Below, in pieces: positions 1-7,840 of a stretch of 64,000 bases of DNA; within the stretch, counting starts at the first letter, position 1, and every line of letters begins with the position of its first letter. The notes below the pieces were generated by a model, which did no database searches, had not been told where the DNA came from, and was given only the letters and a program-made list of their open reading frames with translations. The position numbers were made by a program, and so were the translations under genes. Origin of the DNA: Paludibacteraceae bacterium (GTDB taxonomy: Bacteria > Bacteroidota > Bacteroidia > Bacteroidales > Paludibacteraceae). The DNA is taken from NCBI GenBank assembly GCA_017461505.1, contig JAFTXV010000008.1:1-64000 (forward strand), in the 5' to 3' direction.

Positions 1-3000
1 AATACATAATTGTATTGTGCAGTAGAAGGACGAGTTGGTGTTTCGCCCATATATTCAGGCAATGCCCCATATTCTACCTCTGAGGATTGCAACTCTACTC
101 CGTTGTAGTTCAAGAAGTGGATTTGATACTTACGCTTTGTTACAGTGTAGGTGGCGGTATAGGTTGCGTCTGTAGTTACAGGAGCGAATTCTGGTGTCCA
201 ACCTATAAATGTATAAGTATATTCTACGGTAGTCGCTTTAGTAGGTGTCTCGCCTGTATAAACGGGCATTTCACCCTCTGCTACTTGACTAGTTTGCAAT
301 ACGGTGCCATCTTCATTAACGAAAGTGATAGTGTAATAGATAATTATCTTTTCGTACTGTGCCGTCACAGTCAAATCACTCTGCACATTGTTGAAGTCCT
401 TATCCCAACCAACAAAAGTATATCCCTCGCGCACAGGGTCGGCAGGAGCAGTAGCAGATCTGCCTTGTCGCACCTTTTCTGTCTTAAGCGAAGTTCCATC
501 CCAATCCATGAAGTTGACAGTAAATTCAGGAATCATATTTGCTGAATAGGTAGCCGTATAAGTAGCATCTGTAGTCACAGGCACTAGTTCTGGAGTCCAT
601 CCCGCAAAAGTGTAGGTGTATTCTTCAGTTGCGGCTTTCGTAGGCGTTGCACCTGTATATGCAGGCATTTCGCCTTCGCGCACTTGCCCAGTCTGCAATA
701 CAGTGCCATCCTCGTTCACGAAAGTGATAGTAAAGAAGTCATTGGAGGTAACCGTTACCTCGCATGTGGCAGTAAGTCCGCTTTCTTCAGTTGTGGCAGT
801 GATTGTCGCTTTGCCTGCAGCAAGAGCCTTTATATCAAAACTAATATTTCGAAGAGAAGTGTGTATGCTCTCTTCATCAATGGTAATGACATTCTCATTG
901 CTGATCTTAAAGAGAACTGTTTCTGTTGCCCCACGTGTCTTATTCAACTGAATGTATTTAGTTTCTCCTTTTACCATTGAAACAGATGTGTTTTGGAAAC
1001 TCATTTCGGTGATAAGCACTTTTTTATTGATACTAAGACCATATTCTGCATAACGATCAGAGTTTCCTAACAATTTTGCTCGGATGTAGATACGTCCTGT
1101 TTCTTTCAAACCAATTACTTTGCACGAGTCGCCCATTGGAAGGAGCTTGACATAAATACTATCACTCGGCATACGGAGCACCCATTCTACATCGCGCATA
1201 GTGGTGTTTTCTGGTGTAAAATGGACTGTCAGCATACAAGTATCACCCTCGTAGATCTCCGAATCTTCATCCGAACTGATAATCTCCATGCGAGAAGGCT
1301 GGATATGTTCTACTGTAAATTCTTTGGTGGTAGTGAACGACGGATTGGTACTCGTCAGCGTGATAGTAGCCGTCCCTACACCTACTGCCGTCACCATACC
1401 ATTCTGATCTACCTTGAGAACACTATCATCACTGCTTGACCAAGCAAAAGAGTCAGGATATACACTTGCTTCTATAGGCGTTGTCTGTGCCATTAACTGC
1501 AATGTTTCACCTACCTGGATGGTCGTCTTATCTACCCCTATACTGATACCCGTCATTTCGTAATATTTAATAGGAATTTTAGAGGTGTAGTTATGGGTAT
1601 ATCCTTTAGGATGAAAAGCTTCTAATACTACATCACCCTCTTTATGCACCGATAATATATACAAACCACATCTGATAGGTGTACTACTTCCATAAATAAA
1701 ACTTGGAATCACTGTATCTTGCGACAATACCTCTACACTTACCACATCGGGATTGCTATTCTTGATAGTGAATGGTTGGTGTAAACTATCTGGAGTAATA
1801 TAGAATGCCACTTGATATTCCCATCCGACAACCTTCCAATTGCCCTCTGGTTCTACCCACTCTGTTGTTCCTATACGACGACATTGTTTTACATATCCCA
1901 ATTCAACTTGTGGTTTATGTACATTCACTGTACATGTCTTCTGGTAATTACCCTCATAAGTTGAAGCAGTAATGACAAACTTGTTGATGCTCAAAGAAGT
2001 TTTGTCATACGATGTAGTTACCAACCCATTGGAATCAATGGATAATAGCTTATCATGGCCATTAGCATCCAAGTATTTCTTTGTCCAAATAATTTGCTGT
2101 TCCAATGCACTATCAGGCAACACTTTCGCATGCAATTGCAATTGTTCGCCCTCTATAATATCAAAGGTCATTCCTGCCTCGGAGAAGTCAATGCCCGTTA
2201 CTTTCACAGGATCTGGGCTATCGGGGATATTCTCTTCGTAGAAACAACGCAGGTATGGATAACCACCATTGATGGTATCGTTTCTGCCCCAAATGCTGTC
2301 AAAGTCAAAGCCAGCAAAACTGCCCTTGGCATGCATCTCGTTAGTAGTCAATGCTGTTCCAGTTTGGGCTCCTGCCTTTGGACTCAACTCCTTATTATAA
2401 TATACATTGCTGATTGTGCCACCAGCTACACCCTCTTGCCAACTGCCACCTGCCACATAGGAATTGCTGATACTACCATTATTCCAATCTACAAGACCCG
2501 AGCCAAATAGTCCCCTTACGGTGACATTAATATCCATCGGAATAAACACAAGATCTACTTGCGAATAACAATCGGTTACGACACCGCCTGCATCGTAATT
2601 AATACCTCCCAACTGACCAACAAGACCGCCAATATCTTCATTACTATTGGCATCTACAACAATCCTACCTTGGGTGAAACATTGCGTAATCGTTCCATCA
2701 CGCAGTACACCTGCCAGCAGTCCTATATTACTATCTATTTTATTGCCGCGCATATCAGCTACGGATGCTTGAAGACCCAAATTGCGAATCACAGTTGTCT
2801 CGCCTTTAGTTCCTATATAGCCAAACAAACCATGTTCTGCAAGCTCTATAATAGTCTCTTCATTACCATCCATATACAAACCACTTATCACATGACCTTG
2901 ACCATCAAAAGTACCCAAGAATGGATGTATAGGGTCTATGTAATAACTACCCGTACCAATAGGCGTCCAAGACTCTGCATAAGTGTATTTCCCCCAATAC

Positions 3001-5894
3001 TCCCAATCGGTAGTATCATTAAGCAAGATATCACAATCGAGATAAACCGTTTTTCCTTTGAAGTTATTTGGTGTCAACACGCCATCTATACCATTTACCG
3101 CGTGCACAAAGCCAAGCAATTGCGCTTTGTTGGTGATATGGAACTCCGTAGCGAACTTATTGCTGAATATGGAATAATCATAGTCGTCGTATGTAGGTTC
3201 TAACCACTTCGCATAGAGTGTCATGCTTTGTGTAATCGCTGTAGAATCGAAGTCAAAGACCTTCGTAAAGCCCGCATCTTCATACCATCCAGCAAAGATA
3301 TGTCCTTCCTTCGTTGGTTTGTCAGGCATCAATAAATGACTATTCTCTGATACTCTCTTTGCAGCTACTTCCGAACCGCCGTTGCTCTCAAAGGTAACTA
3401 CCAAACTAGGTTTATAATCTGGATTAACCTTCGGATAGTCACCCTCCCGTGGTTGCCAATAGTCAAGTTTGTAGGCATGCGTAGCATTCCAATTATCTAC
3501 ATAATCATTGAGGATATTTGCAAAATCTTCACTTTGTAGATATGCGGTAGGACGACCGAGGTTGTTGTAATCTCTTTCATCTTTATAGACTTTCAACACA
3601 TCCGAATCAAAATAACCATTTTGTGATACTATCCAAGAATCTTGATCATCAGGTACCCTGAGCGCACAATAAGACATATTGCATCGTTTGGTAAGAGTAC
3701 CAGTAAAGAGGAAGTTGCCAATGGTATCCGTACCACCAATACCACCTTGATGCGTTACTGCACTTGGTTGCTCTGCCGCATACACATCTGCTGAAGAGGA
3801 GCAGTTCAATATCCAGTTATCACCCTCCAACGCGATGCCGTTTACAATAGCTGATACAGCAATCAACCAATACACATTGTCAGGATCACCTACCGTACCC
3901 GAAGTATGGCATTGCGAAATATAGACATTATTAGCATAGCGATCCACATCACTTGCCAAAATAGCAACACCAGCGTGTGTACCTGAGGAAATGACATAAG
4001 CATCTGTCACACTAAGATTTTTAATCACTGCATTGTGATATAAGATACCAAACAAGCCCGCAGGACGACCTGCAGGGTCATCTATATACATATTCTCTAT
4101 TTTATGGAAGTCACCATCATATGTACCACGGAAATAATAGGTATGCGAACGCTCTACCATATAATGTGGTTCGTAGTTGGTGACAAACTTCATCGTACCA
4201 ATAGCTGTCCACATCTCTGGCATTTGTACCCCCCATTGTGCGCGAGGAGCATTCAATGCAATGTCCACCGTCTGACGGATATATTTGCCTTCGAACGTCT
4301 CACCATTATTCACCATATCGCGGATATTCTCAAGGTGTTGCTTGGTACCAACGAGGAAAGGATCTTCTTCGGTGCCCGAACCACCTGCTAGATAATCAGT
4401 GATATTGGTAGCATTCACCCCCGTAGGAACAGGATAATCGCCCGCGCGGTACTCCCATGTGCTAATTCCATACAAGGCAGCATACATATTGAGTTCATCC
4501 ACAAAGGCTTGGCTCTTCATATAGGATTCAGGCAACTCTTCCACACCGCCACGTATGCCCATCAAGGTATCAGGGCGAACTTGTCGGTAAGAGCAGTTGA
4601 CAATTTTTGCTGCATTGTTTCCATAACTATCCAAAAAACCTCGCGATGGTCGTCCTGCAGGATAACCCGTTGAATTCAGTTCGTTGCGAATATCCGTTTT
4701 ACCCGTAGCAAAACAGTTAATCAGCGTACCAGGCACATCTGTAGGATAAACGTCACCACTTGCATCACGACCATTCATGCCACAGAAAGCCGACGCTGAT
4801 GAGCCATAGCCATCGGTTTCGTCATGCACATCACCTGTGCAATAACAACTCTCTATATGTCCTCTGTTCCATCCCACAAAACCGCCACCACTTTGACCAT
4901 AGATATGTACATTGCCTTTGGCAGAACAGTTACGGATTATACCACCTTGTACATTTGTTCCTACAAAACCACCACAATCAAAATAAGCATGATAATAGTA
5001 TGCGCGCGACACACGACCTGTAGCGTGGCAGTTTTCTATCAAACCTGAGTTAGAGCTAGTCAAGCCACCTGCATTGTATTCTGTACAATGTGCGATACCA
5101 GCAGCAGAACAATTACGCACAATGCCATCAGCATCCACATAGCCAATCAGTCCACCTGCTCCGCGCGATGCGTATGCATCTACATTGGCAGAGCAATTGA
5201 GAACCTGTCCGCTAATCAATTCTGCAATCAAACCGCCTGCAGGACCACCATAGTCTGGGTCTGTATTCATTACTATTCCCGTAGCGTGGCAGTTTTCTAT
5301 CACAGAGTTTCCTTTTACTTGCAATGCGAGGGTTGCAATACTAGAAGCACCTGTCAAGACCGCATTCTCCAAACGGACATTCTTGATAGTAGCATTCTCC
5401 ACGAAGCCAAACAATGCTTTAGCCCAACCAGAGAAGTCAGGTCCCCCCATGCCTCCAAGAGGATTATCAGGATCATCCCAATCAGGGGCATCAGGCGTTG
5501 TACCATGGAAGAGGTTGTAAATCGTATGGTTTTTACCATCGAAATTACCTCTAAACCATGCGGTATCTAAGGTGTATTCCCATCCTGAACCACCACTCTG
5601 GAATTGACCAATAGGATGTGTCCACTCGTATTTGAGACTGTCTCCCAAAGTGGAGTCGCTGAGATAAATATCTGCTGCTAACTCAATATAGCGTCCCGAG
5701 AAGTCATCTCCACGATTAACGCTATCAGCAAAGCCCGCCAACTGCTCTGCCGTTGAAATGAGGATAGGATCATCTGCCGTACCCGAACCTGTCCATGACT
5801 TGTCAACAGTACCATTCCAATAGGTCTGTGCGTGTGCCATAGGAGCCAAAAGAATGCTCTGCACCATCAAGATAATAGTGAGAATCTGTTTCAT
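1..5894 (-). CDS. Giant secreted GLUG / Big_2 / InlB-repeat protein (3' end outside window)
   Basis: An uninterrupted minus-strand frame runs from the ATG at 5894 to the window edge, about 1964 residues, and is cut off at its C-terminus. The first ~22 residues (MKQILTIILMVQS, then APMAHAQ) form a Sec signal peptide ending in an AxA site. Residues ~25-1200 contain many GLUG-type repeats with motifs such as GGLIGYVDADG, GGFVG and GLFGYIG, which are typical of Bacteroidales surface proteins. One InlB/Flg_new repeat (TFESNGGSEVAAKR) interrupts this part. Big_2-like domains follow (VTGIDFSEAGMTF; MTGISIGVDKTT with WSSSDDSVLKVD). The last part seen has four tandem InlB-type repeats, two of them near copies (ITFVNEDGTVLQT). 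The fold predicts a cell-surface or secreted beta-rich protein, probably an adhesin; the ligand is unknown. A structured leader (5971-6146) and a promoter (6191-6221) lie upstream. Confidence 0.9.
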   Translation of the reverse strand, partial: MKQILTIILMVQSILLAPMAHAQTYWNGTVDKSWTGSGTADDPILISTAEQLAGFADSVNRGDDFSGRYIELAADIYLSDSTLGDSLKYEWTHPIGQFQSGGSGWEYTLDTAWFRGNFDGKNHTIYNLFHGTTPDAPDWDDPDNPLGGMGGPDFSGWAKALFGFVENATIKNVRLENAVLTGASSIATLALQVKGNSVIENCHATGIVMNTDPDYGGPAGGLIAELISGQVLNCSANVDAYASRGAGGLIGYVDADGIVRNCSAAGIAHCTEYNAGGLTSSNSGLIENCHATGRVSRAYYYHAYFDCGGFVGTNVQGGIIRNCSAKGNVHIYGQSGGGFVGWNRGHIESCYCTGDVHDETDGYGSSASAFCGMNGRDASGDVYPTDVPGTLINCFATGKTDIRNELNSTGYPAGRPSRGFLDSYGNNAAKIVNCSYRQVRPDTLMGIRGGVEELPESYMKSQAFVDELNMYAALYGISTWEYRAGDYPVPTGVNATNITDYLAGGSGTEEDPFLVGTKQHLENIRDMVNNGETFEGKYIRQTVDIALNAPRAQWGVQMPEMWTAIGTMKFVTNYEPHYMVERSHTYYFRGTYDGDFHKIENMYIDDPAGRPAGLFGILYHNAVIKNLSVTDAYVISSGTHAGVAILASDVDRYANNVYISQCHTSGTVGDPDNVYWLIAVSAIVNGIALEGDNWILNCSSSADVYAAEQPSAVTHQGGIGGTDTIGNFLFTGTLTKRCNMSYCALRVPDDQDSWIVSQNGYFDSDVLKVYKDERDYNNLGRPTAYLQSEDFANILNDYVDNWNATHAYKLDYWQPREGDYPKVNPDYKPSLVVTFESNGGSEVAAKRVSENSHLLMPDKPTKEGHIFAGWYEDAGFTKVFDFDSTAITQSMTLYAKWLEPTYDDYDYSIFSNKFATEFHITNKAQLLGFVHAVNGIDGVLTPNNFKGKTVYLDCDILLNDTTDWEYWGKYTYAESWTPIGTGSYYIDPIHPFLGTFDGQGHVISGLYMDGNEETIIELAEHGLFGYIGTKGETTVIRNLGLQASVADMRGNKIDSNIGLLAGVLRDGTITQCFTQGRIVVDANSNEDIGGLVGQLGGINYDAGGVVTDCYSQVDLVFIPMDINVTVRGLFGSGLVDWNNGSISNSYVAGGSWQEGVAGGTISNVYYNKELSPKAGAQTGTALTTNEMHAKGSFAGFDFDSIWGRNDTINGGYPYLRCFYEENIPDSPDPVKVTGIDFSEAGMTFDIIEGEQLQLHAKVLPDSALEQQIIWTKKYLDANGHDKLLSIDSNGLVTTSYDKTSLSINKFVITASTYEGNYQKTCTVNVHKPQVELGYVKQCRRIGTTEWVEPEGNWKVVGWEYQVAFYITPDSLHQPFTIKNSNPDVVSVEVLSQDTVIPSFIYGSSTPIRCGLYILSVHKEGDVVLEAFHPKGYTHNYTSKIPIKYYEMTGISIGVDKTTIQVGETLQLMAQTTPIEASVYPDSFAWSSSDDSVLKVDQNGMVTAVGVGTATITLTSTNPSFTTTKEFTVEHIQPSRMEIISSDEDSEIYEGDTCMLTVHFTPENTTMRDVEWVLRMPSDSIYVKLLPMGDSCKVIGLKETGRIYIRAKLLGNSDRYAEYGLSINKKVLITEMSFQNTSVSMVKGETKYIQLNKTRGATETVLFKISNENVITIDEESIHTSLRNISFDIKALAAGKATITATTEESGLTATCEVTVTSNDFFTITFVNEDGTVLQTGQVREGEMPAYTGATPTKAATEEYTYTFAGWTPELVPVTTDATYTATYSANMIPEFTVNFMDWDGTSLKTEKVRQGRSATAPADPVREGYTFVGWDKDFNNVQSDLTVTAQYEKIIIYYTITFVNEDGTVLQTSQVAEGEMPVYTGETPTKATTVEYTYTFIGWTPEFAPVTTDATYTATYTVTKRKYQIHFLNYNGVELQSSEVEYGALPEYMGETPTRPSTAQYNYV

Positions 5895-5964
5895 AATGAT
5901 TAGTTTTTAGGGTGTTTATATATGGATTTGTTTTGTATCGTGTGTCATTAGGGTGTATATATAC

Positions 5965-5990
5965 AAAAAGAGCGTGAACTTTCGTTCGCT
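5965..5990 (-). terminator. Terminator-like hairpin at the end of leader element copy 1
   Basis: On the minus strand AGCGAAC, a GAAA tetraloop and GTTCACGCT form a short bulged stem followed by CTTTTTG. The ACGCT arm is the same strand that closes stem P0 of the element, so the two pairings exclude each other. This is the arrangement of an attenuator. Termination itself is inferred. Confidence 0.5.
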
Positions 5991-6146
5991 TCATTTGAGT
6001 TTTTGAGGCCTTCGACTACCTTTATCTATCAAATTCTACGCAAAAGCCCACGCCAAAAGCGTGAGCGTCGATAGGCTTTTGCTTGATAGATAAAAAGTTT
6101 TTAAAAGTGTCGAAGTTTCAAAAACTCAAGTTTGGCTTATAACGCT
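5971..6146 (-). promoter_or_regulatory. Structured leader element, copy 1 (candidate riboswitch/attenuator)
   Basis: Nested inverted repeats fold this stretch into one long branched hairpin. In plus coordinates the stems are: P0 5971-5975/6142-6146 (agcgt/acgct), P1 5995-6006/6118-6129 (12 bp), P2 6010-6016/6109-6115, P3 6021-6032/6083-6094 (12 bp), P4 6040-6048/6074-6082 and P5 6049-6053/6059-6063. The copy at 60006-60185 keeps the same architecture and linker sequences but has different stem sequences. It lies between a good promoter (6191-6221) and the start codon of the giant protein, so it should be transcribed as 5' UTR. I recognise no named RNA family; a stand-alone small RNA is an alternative. 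Confidence 0.75.
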
Positions 6147-6190
6147 ATATTAAATATTTAGTGATGGGTAACGCTTTACCGAATCGGTTG

Positions 6191-6221
6191 CAAAGGTAGT
6201 AAAAATATTGCGGATGTGCAA
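6191..6221 (-). promoter_or_regulatory. Bacteroidales promoter for the giant protein
   Basis: Minus strand: TTGC at 6221-6218, a 19-nt spacer, then TACCTTTG at 6198-6191, matching the Bacteroidetes -33/-7 pattern. Transcription should start near 6186, giving a ~290-nt leader that includes the structured element. Confidence 0.75.
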
Positions 6222-6346
6222 GAAAATAGCGAAAAAAAATCGCTGTTTTCAGGATAACGGACACTGCGCTAATGGATAATGGAGGCTTTTCCACTTCTGC
6301 GTTGCCTTCAGTAAAAGCGGTAATCCTTCGGTGAAGGTGGCTAAAT

Positions 6347-6410
6347 GTTACGTTTATCCTACGTATATCTTACGTATATCTACCGTGTATCTACCGTAAA
6401 AGGTACGTAA
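6347..6410. repeat. Degenerate tandem repeat, TACGTATATC / TACCGTGTATC type
   Basis: About six units built on tacgtatatct and taccgtgtatc. The same type recurs at 61620-61680. The remaining non-coding DNA between 5895 and 6604 has no convincing ORF. Confidence 0.7.
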
Positions 6411-6479
6411 TTGGTAAGAGATTGTTTAGTGGACGCTCGCGATGTGAGCTATAAGGAAAAGAGTTTGGCACGGGATTTG

Positions 6480-6544
6480 ATAGTTGAGATTTGACAGTTA
6501 ATAGTTGACAGTTAAAAGTTGGCAGTTAACAGTTGACAGTTGAG
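6480..6544. repeat. Tandem AGTTGACAGTTAA-type repeat
   Basis: Five imperfect units of agttgacagttaa lie about 60 bp upstream of the hydrolase gene at 6605. No clear promoter was seen between the repeat and that gene. Confidence 0.7.
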
Positions 6545-6604
6545 TGCAACTGACCTGCTCTTTGAGGGAGGGAAGGACGAAAATAAACCTAAAATATTAC
6601 AACT

Positions 6605-7681
6605 ATGAAAGCAAAAATCTGGGTCATCGTTCTGATGACGTGGGCAATGGCGTTGCCCGAAGCAAAAGCGTGTACAGGTATCACACTGCACACACAAAGT
6701 AATCAACCCATCACAGCACGCAGCATCGAATGGGCTGCTACACCACTAAATGCGATGTTTGTGGTAGTACCACGAGGACAGAAACAAACATCGTTTCTGC
6801 CTGACGGCACAACACAAGGCAAAGAGTTTGTAGCCAACTACGGCTACGTAGGCATAGCCGTGGAAGATGATGCATTCGTGATGGAAGGCGTGAACGAAGC
6901 AGGATTAGGTGCTGGGCTATTCTATTTCCCAGAATATGGCAAATACATGCCATACAAAGAGGAAGACAAGTCGTTGTGCGTGAGCGATATGCAGTTTGTG
7001 GCATGGGTGTTGAGCTCGTGTGCTACCATCGACGAACTGGTGGCACTGATGCCGACTATTCGTGTGATTGGCACCGACCCTCGTGCCTCTACCGTACACT
7101 GGCGAGTGACAGAGCCATCGGGTAGGCAAGTGGTGATAGAAATAGTGGATGAAGAAGTGAAAATACATGAGAATCCACTAGGCGTGCTGACCAATTCACC
7201 CGAGTTGACGTGGCATATCACTAATCTGAATAACTATGTGAACATGATGGCTGGCACCGTAAAAGAGCGTGAGATGGGTTCGCTGAAACTGAAAGCCATT
7301 AGCGGAGGCACAGGATTGCATGGAATGCCTGGCGATATGACATCGCCGAGCAGGTTTGTGCGTGCCGCTATCTTCCAAAGCACTGCACCACGATTGGAAA
7401 CAGCAGAAGAGACGGTGGTACAGGCGTTTCACCTAATGAATAATTTTGATATCCCTGTTGGGGTGCAGTTTAGTGATCCCGATTTGGCGCCTGACATGCC
7501 AAGCGCTACGCAAGTGACGATAGTGAGTGATCTGCAGAATCAGCGTTTGTATTATCGCACGATGTATAATAGTAATATAAGGTGTGTGGATATGAAGAAG
7601 ATTGATTTTAAGCGTGCGGATTTTATGTTGCAGGGATTAGACTCTAGTCGGGAACAGCCGATGGAGGAGGTGGGGCTTTAG
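6605..7681 (+). CDS. Choloylglycine hydrolase / penicillin acylase-like Ntn hydrolase
   Basis: A 358-residue exported protein of the linear amide C-N hydrolase family, which contains bile salt hydrolases and penicillin V acylases. Residues 1-22 form a signal peptide ending KA, so cleavage would expose Cys23 (CTGITLHT), the N-terminal nucleophile. Family residues follow: Arg39 in ARSIEW, Asn197 in LTNSPELTWH and Arg250/Arg253 in SRFVRA. Length and the signal peptide match Bacteroidales periplasmic members. The family cleaves amide bonds of conjugated bile acids, penicillin V or N-acyl-homoserine lactones; the substrate cannot be read from sequence. It stands alone between repeat-rich spacers and is followed by a terminator at 7748. 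Confidence 0.9.
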   Translation: MKAKIWVIVLMTWAMALPEAKACTGITLHTQSNQPITARSIEWAATPLNAMFVVVPRGQKQTSFLPDGTTQGKEFVANYGYVGIAVEDDAFVMEGVNEAGLGAGLFYFPEYGKYMPYKEEDKSLCVSDMQFVAWVLSSCATIDELVALMPTIRVIGTDPRASTVHWRVTEPSGRQVVIEIVDEEVKIHENPLGVLTNSPELTWHITNLNNYVNMMAGTVKEREMGSLKLKAISGGTGLHGMPGDMTSPSRFVRAAIFQSTAPRLETAEETVVQAFHLMNNFDIPVGVQFSDPDLAPDMPSATQVTIVSDLQNQRLYYRTMYNSNIRCVDMKKIDFKRADFMLQGLDSSREQPMEEVGL

Positions 7682-7735
7682 GACGCTTCGCTATAGGACG
7701 CTCGCAGCGCGAGCTATAGGTTATAGGTTAGAGGC
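7681..7735. repeat. GGACGCTCGC...GCGAGCTATAGG palindromic repeat
   Basis: The sequence ggacgctcgcagcgcgagctatagg is followed by ggttataggttagagg heptamers. Related copies: 6432-6452, 46413-46425 and 58203-58224. Confidence 0.6.
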
Positions 7736-7747
7736 GGGGAGGAAAAA

Positions 7748-7774
7748 AGAGTTGCCGAGTGGGCAACTCTTTTT
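7748..7774. terminator. Bidirectional intrinsic terminator
   Basis: Nine-bp stem agagttgcc/ggcaactct with A and T runs on either side, between the convergent ends of the 6605 gene and ppdK. Confidence 0.85.
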
Positions 7775-7787
7775 GATTATTGGAATG

Positions 7788-7839
7788 TCGGACTAGTAGG
7801 ACATGTCAGACAGGTCAGACTAGTCAGACGGATAGGACG
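7788..7839. repeat. Tandem GTCAGACTA-type repeat
   Basis: Imperfect heptamer/octamer units (gtcggactag, gtcagacag, gtcagactag, gtcagacgg) abut the ppdK stop codon. Confidence 0.6.
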
Positions 7840-7840
7840 A

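Noticed and set aside
5971-6146. Integron attC site (long hairpin with GTTATAA/TATAAC-like ends)
   Set aside because: The terminal boxes are not in the RYYYAAC...GTTRRRY arrangement on either strand, no integrase is present, and the neighbouring genes are not cassette-like.
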